Part shown: one piece after another, positions 46,650 to 58,538 of the stretch
How the letters are laid out: each line of letters begins with the position of its first letter
Position numbering within the stretch: the stretch's first letter is position 1
DNA from: Anoplolepis gracilipes
Lineage: Eukaryota > Arthropoda > Insecta > Hymenoptera > Formicidae
Length of the DNA stretch: 64,000 bases
Direction of reading: 5' to 3'
Assembly: GCF_047496725.1 (NCBI RefSeq)
Contig: NC_132986.1
Span: 3,752,501-3,816,500 of the forward strand
Translations under genes and position numbers: made by a program
Notes under the pieces: model-generated
Database searches by the model: none
What the model was told of the DNA's origin: nothing
Seen by the model: only the letters and a program-made list of their open reading frames with translations

Positions 46650-46750
46650 AAAAATCCAAATTTCCTTTAAATTTTTAATTATAATTTAATAATTATAATT
46701 AAAAATTTGAAGGAAATTTGGATTTTTTTTTGTTATGTACAGAAATTATA
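46629..46750. repeat. Near-perfect AT-rich palindrome inside the Sola-like element
   Basis: Arms of about 58-61 bp (46629-46686, 46690-46750) with a very short centre; shared segment TCTGTACATAACAAAAAA and complement. Probably a small foldback insertion or a duplicated end. Confidence 0.85.
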
Positions 46751-47626
46751 ACATGTTAAATTATAACATGAAATTATAACAAATACACATGTTCACATAA
46801 TATGTGAAAGTTATTTTAATTACCTGTGTCACTGTCGGATGTATCTTGAAGATGAGCATTTTCCAACATGTTGAAATTTATAATATTACAAGTAAAGCAC
46901 AAATTAAGCAATCCGAATTTAAGAAAACTGTAGAAATAAGTAAAAATACTCAGCAAGTGAAACAACACTGTCCATCACTCTGGTTTTCAACGCAGACTGC
47001 GCGAAAACAATGTGCTTCTTTCTGTGGACAGGCGCTGTTTTGCGTGCTGTGACTCATCCGATACACGGAAGTTAAAGTCCTAAGTTCGAGACACCATTTC
47101 AGTGTTTTTTTATTTTTACATTGAAATTTACACTCGAACTTTCACAAGTTTTCTCTTCGGATATTTTAATATATTCAATATTCTTATACAGTTTTTTAAT
47201 TTGTTACAAACAAATTATTAACAAATTGCTGAAAATTACAAGGGCATATCCGGAGATCCGTATGAATCCGTTAGCGGATCGAAAGTGAAATTTGAAATTA
47301 AATTGTTTACAACAAATTCATTGCACATTGATAATTCAACTGCTACTTTGATAATTAAACATAAAGCTGTGATCTCATAAAATTTTATTGCACAATATTT
47401 TCCATATCCATTTGAAACTCTCACAATGGGACTTACGCCACTTTCAAAATAAACTTTTTCATCATTTCATTAACCAGCAAATTTTCGTGTTACAAAATCT
47501 TAATGATTTTAAATATATTAGTAACAATTTGCTTTAGAATGAAAAGATCATGTAAAAATGTAACTATTAAGGTAGCTAACTCGATTTTTTTGGAAAATGG
47601 ACTTACGCCACTTTCAAAATAAACGG

Positions 47627-47682
<56 letters not shown>

Positions 47683-50218
47683 ATATATATAATATTAGTG
47701 AAATTAGATAAATGCGATAAATACCTTTTTATTATGTTTCCAGCTAGAACAAATTTTTTTTTCTTCTTTCTTCTTTTATCCTCACCACTGGTTCTCCCCT
47801 ACCTGAAAGTAAAAAGAAATAATTAATCAGTTATCCATCGAAAATACTTACCTATTTTTCGGTCACCCGGTATATCATCTTCTGGTTTGCATCTTCAGCA
47901 CCTGAAAAGAAAAAAAAATTAATTATCAAATCGGTCAAAATATCTTAATTTCATTTAACTACATTATAATTATCCATCTGGTCCTGTCACTCTAGTTGCA
48001 GTACTCTAGTTGCAGTGAAAAATAAAAAGGAAACATAATATTAAGTAAGTGTCACTAGAATAGCTTAAATTAAGTAATAGCGATAATATAAGTCAATATT
48101 CACGTCACTTCGTCACCATCACTCTTACTAAACACAAACATGCACGTACACATCATCATAGACACACTCACCAAGAATTAACCATCCACCCGGATGGGTA
48201 TAACAAAAATATAAAGAACAAGCTAAAATCACGCAAGGAAAGAGATCATAACTGCAAGTGAGCAGAAACACAACTCCCGACATATGTTCACGTTAATAAA
48301 TCGACACCCAGTATATAAATCAACATTGTCATATTATCCAAACATTCATATAAAATAGTGTTTAACAACCGACCGATTCATTTGGTTAAATTCCATAAGC
48401 TTCATATGATACACTCCGATCGGTACTTTTGGGACACCCTATATATGAACTTTCTTTAATTATTAAATCTGAGCAAGTCAAGTAACTCGTATGTGCAATT
48501 GTAACTTCCTATGCATAGCCTAAGTCACTTTTTCCAATATATCAAAAGTTGTCGCAACGCAGAAAAGCACCCAATTTTTAATGGTTTAAACATCACATAA
48601 AAAACTCGTCCAATGACCTTAATTAACTATTACCTGGCGCCTCGACTCATAAAGAACCAAAAAAAGTAGCAACTGATAGGGCTACAGCCCCGCAATAAAA
48701 AGTTAAGCGTACATTGTTATAGACCTATTTTACCCCAGAAATACCTCATATTTTCAAATTTAATAATTCACTTATTTTAATCCGCATCTCTAATGTATAA
48801 TTGTGCGTTCACTATTAAATGCAGTTCTATATCCCAAAGCCGAATTAACACCACGTACATATATAATGGTTCCGTTACTCAAATATAATAACTTGCCAAT
48901 TTTACTCGAACTCCACCGCAGCGCAGTGATTTCAGTAAATTCAAATTTTAACAATAATAAAAGACACGACCAAACCCATCATCTCCATAATAATTCCTTA
49001 CCATAAATCCAATTTGGTTTGCCAATAAAAATTCGGTCAGCCATCATTTATAATTATTTCACATATCAATCATGAATATAATTCGGTGCATACACACACA
49101 TATATGTATATATATATATATATATGCGACTCGCTGCAGAAATCATAATGCATAGATATTTTAAAGGCAAATTATAATGACCTGATAAGAACTCTTCGAG
49201 GTTCAGACAACATTCTCCTTGTTGTGCGCCACCTTGCCGTGTTGAGGAGGCTTAACCCTGAAACCCCATGGAACACCCACACGGCTTCGGCCAAGTTGGG
49301 TGAACCTCCGGGGTGGAAGGGGAACTAAGTGCGCACAGTACCCTTTATAAAGATATAAGGGGAGACCCAGCGACTCCCTTAGGGATGACGCCCACCCTTT
49401 GGGGTTTAAAGTGTCATCCCAATTACTGGTTGGCAGCCCCGACTTTAATTGCCCGGTGGCGCGGCACCGTTGGGGGAAGATTACTCCCCGCTCGCGATAC
49501 GGCTGGGTGCTCCCGGCCCCATGAAAGTGCTACGTGTGTGGGTGCTCCCGCCGCGCAGCGTTCCTCCGGAGGAACGTGGGTGCCGGCTTCGGCCAGTGTC
49601 TCACAGTGGAGGAGGCTTTTCCCTCGTGGACAAGCGGCTCAGGGGTGGTTTATCCTTGAATGCGCGGCCGCGAGGGGGAGCCGTGCGGGTCGATGGTGTT
49701 CCGGAACTCCCGGGCCCATCGGGCCGGACGTGTTGGACGGGCCGGTATAGTTCCGGAACTCCCGGACCTACTGGGCTGGGCCGTTCCGGGTCGCTCGGAC
49801 TTATTCCGAGGTCGGGGCTGGGACGGCGGAGGGGCCGACGCGGGTCGTGGACGGGCACAGCCCAGCGTCTCCGGGTCGGTCCAGCTGCTTGGACTTATTC
49901 TAAGGTGTCGGCCTGGCAGCGGTTATTGGGTGCCGCCGGCGGTGCATCGCGACCGTTTCCCCTTCCAAAGCGGTGCACCGTCGGTGCCCCCTTCGAGGAC
50001 TTTGGCCTCGGAGGGAGCGATGACACGGTATGTTGGCTGCCATGGAGGGCAAGACTGGGCCGAGGAGCGGCGACCCAGTCCCATACGTCCATGGGGCCCC
50101 CCGGTTGGCACCACCCGCTGCGGTACCTGCGAGTGCAACCGACAAGTGGTTGCAGCCCGGATGAGCGAATTTCATCAAAAGACAACATGACAGTGACAAC
50201 CCAGGAATAACCAACAAC

Positions 50219-51091
50219 CTGAAAGAAGAAGAAAAATGTAAATATTGTAAAAAGTAGTGAGTAAGGAAAATAGATTAAAAATAAAAAATAATTAGAGAAA
50301 TACAAATAAAACTTATATCTAAGTAAAATAATCACTGAAAGCGAGCGAAATTTATTTTATTAGCGTAACGTTTAAAACGATGAAAAGCGAGCGCAATAAA
50401 AAAGTCAAAGTTTATTTTCAATGAAATTGTGCGAAATTTACGAAAGATATTGCAATAGAATAAGTTTTAGTTTGTAAGGCAAAAGCGAAATTCAATCAGA
50501 CTATAAAAGTTATTTTATATTCGAAAAACAAACTTTATATAGCGAAAACCGAAATAAAGTTTTTATTTTTAACAAATACCTAACAGAAATTAATTCATGT
50601 TAGAAGAATTGATTATAATTTTAATAAAAGATTAAAATTGAGAAAAATACTATAATTTTACTTTCAAGAATAATTATAATATAATCGAAATAAATAGAAC
50701 CTTATTGATTTACAATTATGAATATATAAAATATATTATAAAAAAGATTAAAAGTTATTTTAAATAATAATCAAAAGTTACGAGTATAAATACATAGAAA
50801 AAAATTTCTTACCAAGCAATGGAAACAAAATTTTAGTTTATAGTAAAGATAAAACGATAGAAAAAAGTACTTCAATGTTCAGAATCATTATAAAAAATTA
50901 TTAAAGTACAGATATGAAATATTCGATATATAGAAATACCTAAAATAATAAATGAACATTGAGATACTTATTTCTAAGGCAAAAAACAATAATAAAGAAG
51001 AAGAATTAGAATTAATAAAAGTTCATTTTATAAAATTAAAGAATCGTAACAATAGCGATAAGGACACATTATAATAAGTTAAGATAAATAA

Positions 51092-51124
<33 letters not shown>

Positions 51125-51847
51125 GAAAAATCCAGTCCAACGCCAAAGCGCGAACCATGAAGAGCGACGCTCATGACCAGGCGTTCCGATTGGCAGGCAA
51201 CATCACAGGGTTCTGATTGGCAAGCGATACCATGGTGGGGACTGCAAAAAGAAAAAAAGTATGTAAGAAGAGATGCTGGACGAGCGAGAAGCAGCATTTG
51301 TATGGCAAGCTCGGGCGGAAGCTCTTGCCGAATCTCTAACGAGTTTCACCATACCATCGCGAAATACGCGAGCGCTCAAAAACCACAAACACTTATAACG
51401 CGCACAATACAGATAAACACTGTGATACGTGATAATCGGATCGTTAATTAAATGTATTAATAAACACGTTCGAAAGTAAAACTACGCGATTATCGAAATT
51501 GTATGTTGCGAACAGTGACATTAACTTAACTTATAAATAGTCTAAAGCAAAGCTTGTATGACATTTATGGATCCGTAAAATATTATACGTAATAAATCAC
51601 AAACGTGTGACTGTTGTAGCGAATATTAAAGTCAAAGTGTTGTGAGACATTGGTAAAGAATTATCAAATACCTGAAATCAACTATTAGTGATTTTAAACT
51701 GAATAAAAGTTAAAGTTTAACTTACCTGTGTGTAATTGAATATTCTAATCCCTGTCCGTGAATTGGTGATCCTGTTGCATCGTGGGAAAGCTGATCCTTG
51801 AGGCGGCGTTGTTCATCGTCCGTACCTGATGCTGATCCAGCGGAGAC
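50219..51847 (-). other. Intron-exon signals antisense to the R1-type element
   Basis: On the minus strand: acceptor CCCTCTTTCTTTGTTTTAG, a 122-nt exon (51726-51847) open in one frame for 40 codons (VSAGSASGTDDEQRRLKDQ...), donor CACACAG|GTAAGT, then 1.5 kb of AT-rich sequence ending in acceptor TTCTTCTTCTTTCAG at 50219-50220. The frame stays open into the next exon down to about 49900. All three splice sites are near consensus. It may be an antisense transcript of the 5' region or a captured gene fragment. A separate plus-strand mini-ORF at 51272 (MLDEREAAFVWQARAEALAE) lies in the interval. Confidence 0.4.
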
Positions 51848-52299
51848 CTAAAACAAAGAAAGAGGGTTAATTAGGAGATAATCACGGAATTCCGAGTCGA
51901 ATAGACGAGGCGATTATACCAGGACATCGAAGTTCAATCAACCTTGGTATTTGTATAGGATAAAGTATCTGGCGACCGTTAACAGTGGCGAAAGCAGTGC
52001 AACCTGATGACTGGTGAGTTCAGCATATTGTTAGTATGCGATACGAGTTCGGTCACACGAGATCGGAGGCGCAGGACCCCTGAAAGCTCATGGATGCGTA
52101 AAAACCTCCATGGGTTAGTAAGGGGCTGGGACCAGTGCCGGGGATGCCCATCCCCCGGCCCGTGTCGTATGCCACCCCCCCCGGGGGAACTTGGGGCCCC
52201 GTCGTGGAGTGATGCCGGTCATGTTTCGGGACACTCTGCGGCAGGTGAGAGTACAGCCTGGGTGGCGGAGCCGCAGCGGGGCGTGGGATTAATTCAGAA

Positions 52300-54740
52300 A
52301 TGGATTTTGATTACGTTTCTAAATTGTCGGTGGCGGTAGAGGACGAGAAAATTCGTCTCTCTGAGGAGATAGGGGGAGCTGTTGACTTCGACGAGGAAGT
52401 TCTTGTCAAAAAGACCCCTCCCAAGGTCACTGGTGTGGTGACGATTAATCGTCAGGGGGAAGCAAAGGTCGCCTCAGGAACGGTGGCGAAGGGGACCTTG
52501 GGAGAGGCTCTGGTAGTGCTCTCCAGGCTCGACGGCCAGAACCCTGCGGGACCAACAACCCGGCAGCGAAGAAAGAAGGGGAGACCCGAGGCAAACCGGG
52601 TCTGGCATCGTCAAAAACGAGGTTAAAAGACGGAGCCGGGGGGGGTCCAATAAAGACCTGTGGTGGAGAGCCCTACTCCAATCCCCTATGCACTGCCAAC
52701 TGGTAGTAGCAAAGGTAGCCGGAGGAACTCTGGTTCCAGAAGGTCCTCCAGGGTCGCGTCACCGACCGGTTGAGCGCGTCGCGCCGATCCCGATTGCGAA
52801 CATCCTTCGCTTCGGAGGGTGAGGAGACGGCGCTGCTCACTGACGAGGAGCAGTTTGACCTGGAGACTCCTGAGGAAAGGGGACGAGGTAGACCGCCGAC
52901 AGTGGAGCAATACTACCTCAAACAGGAAGCGGACAGGCTCGCCCGAGAGAGGGTCAAAGCCAACAAAACCTGGACACGTCCGTCCCGTTTGAGTACAAGG
53001 GAGGGAAAATCGTCAGGTTGGTGGACACCTTCAGGGAAGAGTTCAGCCAGGCCCCGGAAGACAACATTTTTGGTCGCCTCCTTATTGGGGCCAACTCCAT
53101 CCTGAAGGTTGCCCGGCTCTTGGGGAACCTGCAGGGTCCGCTCCAGGGCCTCCTCAGAAACACGGCAGCGGAGATAAGAGCCGCTTCATGCGCTCTCAAC
53201 AAGTACCTCGCGAGGGAGAGGGATCCGCCGGAGATGACCTCCGGAAAGAGGTCTCCTTTCTCAGGAGAGAGCTGGAACAGAGCTGGAAAGAAATCGAGGC
53301 CCTTAGGGTGGAGAGGTTCTGCTCTGTTGCCGCTGCGGCCCCTGTCCCTGCCTCACCCAGGGTTATCAATGTGGAGAAGGTCCACCTGGACGTTCATGGC
53401 CTGAGGAGTGGAAAAGTCCCTCCCCAAAGAGACGACGTCTCCCACCCCACGGGCCAGGAAAAACCGATGGAGACGGAGCCCTCCCCCGTACCCCTCGTAT
53501 CCTCCGATCTCGAGCACCCCCCGGGAGTACTGACGAGCATGCTCGTCGCTAGATTGGGGGCCTGAAGAAGGACATGGAGGAGATCAAGACCCTCCTGAGG
53601 AACTTGATCTCCTCCCGCAAAGGCCTTAAGGAGCTCTCGGATGAGGCTCGTAAGCCGAGGAAGAAAGAAGTTGCCGGCGCGAAGGAGAGTAAGGTAGAGG
53701 TTATCTCTCTCCAGACCCCAAAGCCCCAAAGGGAGAGAAAGTACCCGAGGCGAGTGAGAGACAAGCCCCAGCTTAGGATAGAAAGAAAAAGAGTAATAAA
53801 GGGAGGGAAAGTGGATCCAACACCCCCGCCGCCAACACCGCTCACACCCCCATCCCTCCCGCTGCAGCCCCTGGGCCCAACGGGCTGAGGAGGCAGACCG
53901 GTGCCGATGCCCCATCCCCGGCAACCGCTAAGCCGCAGGTGAAGACCTGGGCCACTGTGGTCGGGAGGAAGAAGGGACGAAAAGGCGGAAGCACGATCGC
54001 TCCCCCCTCTACATCCCCTCCTTCCTCGAAGGTGAGGGACACTGCCCCCCGAACCCCAACGCCTGGAGCGAAAAGGAAGACCCCGGGGAAGACCACTGCA
54101 GCCAATAAACCAGTTGCTAGGAAGCAGCCACGGTCGGCTGCAGTGGTGGTCACCTGTGCCCTCGTCCTGGAGATCCCCGGGGTCGAAAGCGGGGAGAGGG
54201 CCGCTAAACTGGTCTCTGCCCTGCAAGAGGCTTTCGAGGAAAGAGAGGGAGTTAAAGTTTCGCGCCCTGTCAAGACGGCGGAAGTTAGAATCCGCCGCCT
54301 TGATGAATCCATTGCCGCGATGAAGCTGGCCGCGGAAGTAGCGCTGGCTGGCGGGTGCGGGGCGGCCGACATCAAAGTTGGCCGCTTCACACAGGCAGCT
54401 GATGGCCTTAGGGCCGTCATAGTTACATGCTCCGTCCCGGCGGCAAACAAAACTTGCCAAAGCTGGGACGATCTAGATTGGGTGAAGTAGAGGGACGGTC
54501 GAGCTACTGCCCGTCCGCCCTTTACAATGTTACCGTTGCCACACGCGTGGCCACGTGCAGGCTGTATGCAGCGGACGTGTATTGCGGCGGACAGGAGCCA
54601 GCAGTGCTACCACTGCGGCAAGACTCGGGCATGCTGTCTCGGACTGCACCAAACAGCCCAACTGCCCGGTCTGCAAGGAGAGGGGGCTCCCGGCGGGCCA
54701 CAAAGCCGGAGGACCAGCATGCCCTCTTCTCCGTAAAAAA
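52300..54740 (+). pseudogene. Non-LTR ORF1 (gag-like) with CCHC knuckles, frameshifted
   Basis: Pieces in several frames: start MDFDYVSKLSVAVEDEKIRL (52300), a Glu-rich segment ending VEQYYLKQEADRLARERVK, then GNLQGPLQGLLRNTAAEIRAAS typical of R1 ORF1, a Pro/Lys-rich linker, and KTWATVVGRKKG with an RRM-like region (53939-54490). Zinc knuckles are CYHCGKT..H....C and CPVCKERGLPAGHKAGGPAC near 54600-54720, with a frameshift in the first knuckle. ORF1 protein binds the element RNA to form the RNP. Many indels; inactive. Confidence 0.8.
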
Positions 54741-57700
54741 AAGAAGGTGAAATCACCTGATGACGACCGCTGGGTGGGTGATACCTTGGGATCGGTGGCT
54801 ATTGTAGCCGGGCCCGCTGCAGGTGCCCCTCTCCCCGTTTTGCGCGCCCAGGAGGAGGAATTTGTAGCGGCGGACTTGGGGCCCATCACGGTGGTGGGGG
54901 TGTACCTCCTCCCAGCTTGTCCGTTCGGAAATACGGCGGCCGTCTAGACGAGGCTGCCTGCCTTCGCGGCCTGGCACCGCGCTCGGCCGTCGTCGCGGGG
55001 CACTTTAACGCCCACTCTCCTATGTAGGGTTCCCCTGCGAACGAATCCCAATGGAAGGCTGGTGGAGACTTGGGCCGCTGCCGAAGACCTTCGGATCCTC
55101 AACCAGGACAGCGGCAACACATTCGTGGGGCACCGAGGCGGTTTCATCGTGGATTTCACGTGGGCTAGCATCGCTGCCCTGCGAAAGGTGTCGGAGTGGT
55201 ACGTGCTGGACCACGTAGAAACCGGATCAGACCACTTATACGTCTGGTTCCGGGTGGTCCTCACGTGCAACGACACCCTACTCCCGCCAACAACGGCGCC
55301 TCCGAGGAGGTTGAGATGGGCCTTAAAAAAGCTGGATGAGGACAAACTCCTGGCCTGCATCCATACGACCTGCTGACCCGACGAAGGCAGGACGTGTGAT
55401 ATCACCGATCCCAATGCCGAGGCAAATCGCCTCATGTCTGGGGTCGTCGACGCGTGCGCCGCGTCAATGCCCCTTGTCCTGGAAGGGTCGGTGAGAAGAA
55501 GGACTTAACCTACTGGTGAGCGCCGGAGATTGCTGCCTTACAATCTGAATGCGCCCACCAGGGTCGTCGTCTTCGTCGGGCCACTAGACGATTAGGACCG
55601 GACCACCCAGACACGCGGAACGAACGCCTAAACTATGGCGTGATAAGAACTCGCCTTGGCGCCGAGATAAGAGGCGCCAAGCGTCGGGCATGGGAGAAGT
55701 TTATCGCCTCCCTCGACGAGAATCCCTGGAGGTGCCCGTACAAAACCGTCTTCAGGAAACTGAAGAAGTCGGGCGCCCCAGTGATAGACTCCCTGGACCC
55801 CCAGCATCTTGACGATATCGTCGAAACTCTGTTCCCCGGCGACCCGTTAGAGCCAACTGGCGCGTTGGCCTTGATGCCCGCGACCGGAGCGATCCCTGCC
55901 GGGTGGACAGAGAAAATGGGGGTCACAGGGAGGGGATGGAAGAGATTCTCGAGAGGCTACGGGAGAGGCCCCCGGGACTGACGGAGTTCATCGAAGAATA
56001 TGGAGGCTGACCTTCGATAAACTCGCGAGTGTCCTCAGTAGACTGTTTTCCGCGTGTCTGAAGAGGGAGGTGTTCCCGTAGCGATGGAAGAGGGGCAATC
56101 TGGTCCTTCTTCCAAAGGCGAGAAAAGGCTCCCTCAGCCCTGGGGCATATCGGCCCATATTCCTGTTAGACGAGGCCGGCAAAATGCTGGAACGCATCAT
56201 AGCCGGCCGTATAGTCAGGCATATAAAAGAGGTAGGACCCGACCTAAATGACCGGCAGTTTGACTTCCGCGAGGGGAGATCTACGACGCGATCTTGCGTC
56301 TGAGATCCCTCGCGGAAGGTCATAGTGAGAGGAGCGGGGTGTCACTTGCGGTGTCTCTGGACATCGCAAATACATTCAACACTCTGTCCTAGGAGCGCAT
56401 TCGGGAGGCCCTGAGAGATTTAGGGTCCCCGAGAATGGTCGGGGATTACCTCCGAGGCCGATATCTCCTTGCCCCGGAGCGGGACGGTCCGATGCAGGCC
56501 AGGCCTGTTACTAGGGGTGTTCCGCAGGGGTCAGTACTGGGCCCCCTGCTATGGAACATCGCCTACGACAGGGTCCTCACCGGCTGGCTTTCCCTAGACT
56601 GCGACCTAGTGTGCTACGCGAACGACACCTTGGTCGTGGCTGGAGGGGCCAATTGGATAGAGGCGCGCAACACGGCGAGGCTGGCGGTGACAGAGGTGGT
56701 GCGCCGAATAGAGGCGGTCGGGCTGAAGGTCGCGCTCCAAAAAACCGAGACCGTGTTCATGCACAACGGCTCTCATAGGGCGCCACCGGAAACCCGACTG
56801 ACTCTGGGAAGAGTTATCCTCGTATCTGTGGAGCCGAGTTTTAAATATCTCGGCCTCCAGATAGACGGCACCTGGAGGTTCAGGGAGCACTTTGCTCTCC
56901 TAACCCCCAAAGTGGCCAAGGCCTCCGCGGCGTTGGGCAATCTCCTGCCCAACCTCGGAGGGCCTGGAGGCGTCGTCAGACGCCTCTGGTGCGGGACGGT
57001 CCAGGCCATGACCCTATATGGGGCCCTGGTCTGGACCGAGAGGGTCATGGGAGATCGCGTATTGCGCGAAACGCTTAGAAGAATTCAGCGTCTCATGGCC
57101 CTACGGGCGGCGCGGGCATACCGCACCGTTTCGCACAGGGCGGCCACGATCCTGGCTGGCCGGCCCCATGGGAGCTGGTGGCATGTTCTCACGCTGAAGT
57201 ATATCGGCGGGTGCGTCAGCTCCGGGAGGCAGGAAATAACATCCCCATTACGGCCGAGATCAAGCAACAATTAAGGTGCCAGGCCCGACGGCTCTTTCTG
57301 GTGAGGTGGAGACGCCACCTCACCGTCGAAGAGACCCATGTGGGTCGAAGGACCGTCGAGGCCATAGCTCTCCGTCTATCGGAATGGTTGACGGGGAGCC
57401 AGGGTGTCTTTTTCAGGATGACGCAGGTACTCACCGGACACGGCTGCTTCGGTGAGTACCTGCACAGGATTGGAAAAGAGGGCACCACCTCTTGCCACCA
57501 CTGCGAGGATGGGAGGGACACGGCGCAGCACACGTTGGACAGTAGTCCGGCGTGGGCAAATGAGCGCCGTGCCCTCACCGCAGTCATCGGTTTTGACCTT
57601 TCCCCCAGGGCGGTAATCGCCGCAATGCTGGAGGGGGAAGTCAAATGGAGGGCGGTGGCCTCCTTTTGCGAGATGGTTATGTCGCGGAAGGAGGCTGCCG

Positions 57701-57975
57701 AGAAAGATAGAGAGAGAGCGGCACGTTGTGCGACAACCTCGCCGACGTCGTCGTCTCCCTGCGAGACAGCCCGCTGTCCACGGGTTGCCGGCGGGGGGGC
57801 TATGCCACCCCACCTCCACCGCCTCGGAAAGGAAACGGATGACGGCAAAGGGGAGGAACGTAGCCCGGTGAAAAATCCACCGGGGTGCGAGTGCATTCCT
57901 CCCTCCTCTTACCACCTGCTGTCATCCGTTCAGGCGAAGGATGGACGGCCCCTCATGGATAGAGGGGCCGTATGA
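54741..57975 (+). pseudogene. Non-LTR ORF2: APE endonuclease, RT, C-terminal zinc motif
   Basis: The endonuclease starts in mid-domain, fused in frame to the ORF1 knuckles (FVAADLGPITVVGVYLLP), then HRGGFIVDFTWAS and ETGSDHLYVWF. RT pieces: GWTEKMGVT, PLGAYRP-like region near 56140, TRGVPQGSVLGPLLWN and the catalytic box CYANDTLVV at 56611-56630. The usual Y-A-D-D is Y-A-N-D here, a loss of one catalytic aspartate. The C-terminal zinc motif is CHHCEDGRDTAQHTLDSSPAW, with the last usual Cys replaced by Ser. Stops and frameshifts between 54948 and 56435. Inactive. Confidence 0.85.
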
Positions 57976-58441
57976 CCTCCTCTCCCCTTGGTAAGGAGAC
58001 AGGGAGAGTCCCCGGACCTAGACCCGGGACTGGGGGGGAGATCGGGGTAGGGACCCTGATCTTCGGACCTCGCACCTCCCCCCCCCATCTGGGGGGGAGG
58101 CGGGCTACGTGGAGAGGTGGTGTTCCTCCCGTAGCCCGAAATAATTAACATCACACGGCCGGAAGTCGGAGAGCATAGCCAGCTCTCCGACTAAGCGGTG
58201 TCGGCCCTCACCTGGCCGGCACCACGAGGAAGACATAAATGTCGAAGGGGGGAGTGTGGAAGATTATGCCACTGGCAATGCCCACGCTCCCCCCGTCAAT
58301 CGACCAGGCCGGACACCCGCAAGAGTTTTAGTGAGTTAAAGTCCCACATAACCCGCCGACACTTCCTTCACGGGCTAATGTGAGGTCGGCGGGTATGCAT
58401 GATGCATTTCCCCTGCCTTAACAAAAAAAAAAAAAAAAAAA
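57976..58441 (+). other. 3' untranslated region and poly(A) tail of the R1-type element
   Basis: GC-rich, with repeated CCCCCC/GGGGGG runs (58030-58110) that could pair, ending in 19 A residues before the target duplication. Confidence 0.8.
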
Positions 58442-58500
58442 GGCTCAGACAACATTTATGTGATCAATTAAAACCAATAATAATTAAAAGGGACCACTCA

Positions 58501-58538
<38 letters not shown>

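Larger units (their letters stand above)
44289..47629 (-). mobile_element. Sola-like DNA transposon
   Basis: Perfect 35-bp terminal inverted repeats starting GAGCCGTTTATTTTGAAAGT at both ends, flanked by ATAT (44285-44288, 47630-47633) inside a TA-rich tract of alpha C. Extra copies of the TACGCCACTTTCAAAAT core lie inside each end (44497-44520 and 47427-47450), a subterminal repeat arrangement. A 4-bp target duplication fits Sola rather than Tc1/mariner. Family assignment is from the transposase type and is moderate. Confidence 0.8.
49215..58441 (+). mobile_element. R1-clade-type non-LTR retrotransposon inserted in alpha C
   Basis: Flanked by a 15-bp duplication with one mismatch (49200-49214 GGTTCAGACAACATT; 58442-58456 GGCTCAGACAACATT), with a 19-A tail at the 3' end: classic target-primed insertion. 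GC-rich coding parts contrast with the AT-rich surroundings. Order: GC-rich 5' region (49215-50218), AT-rich interval with minus-strand splice signals (50219-51847), ORF1 with CCHC knuckles, ORF2 with endonuclease, RT and a C-terminal zinc motif, 3' region. All coding parts are broken. Confidence 0.9.

Noticed and set aside
49313..50335. Several long open frames on both strands in the GC-rich 5' region of the non-LTR element
   Set aside because: High GC lowers stop frequency in all frames; no domain is visible and frames overlap each other on both strands.
57216..57915. Minus-strand frames opposite the ORF2 C terminus
   Set aside because: Shadows of the plus-strand frame, which shows the zinc motif and expected order.
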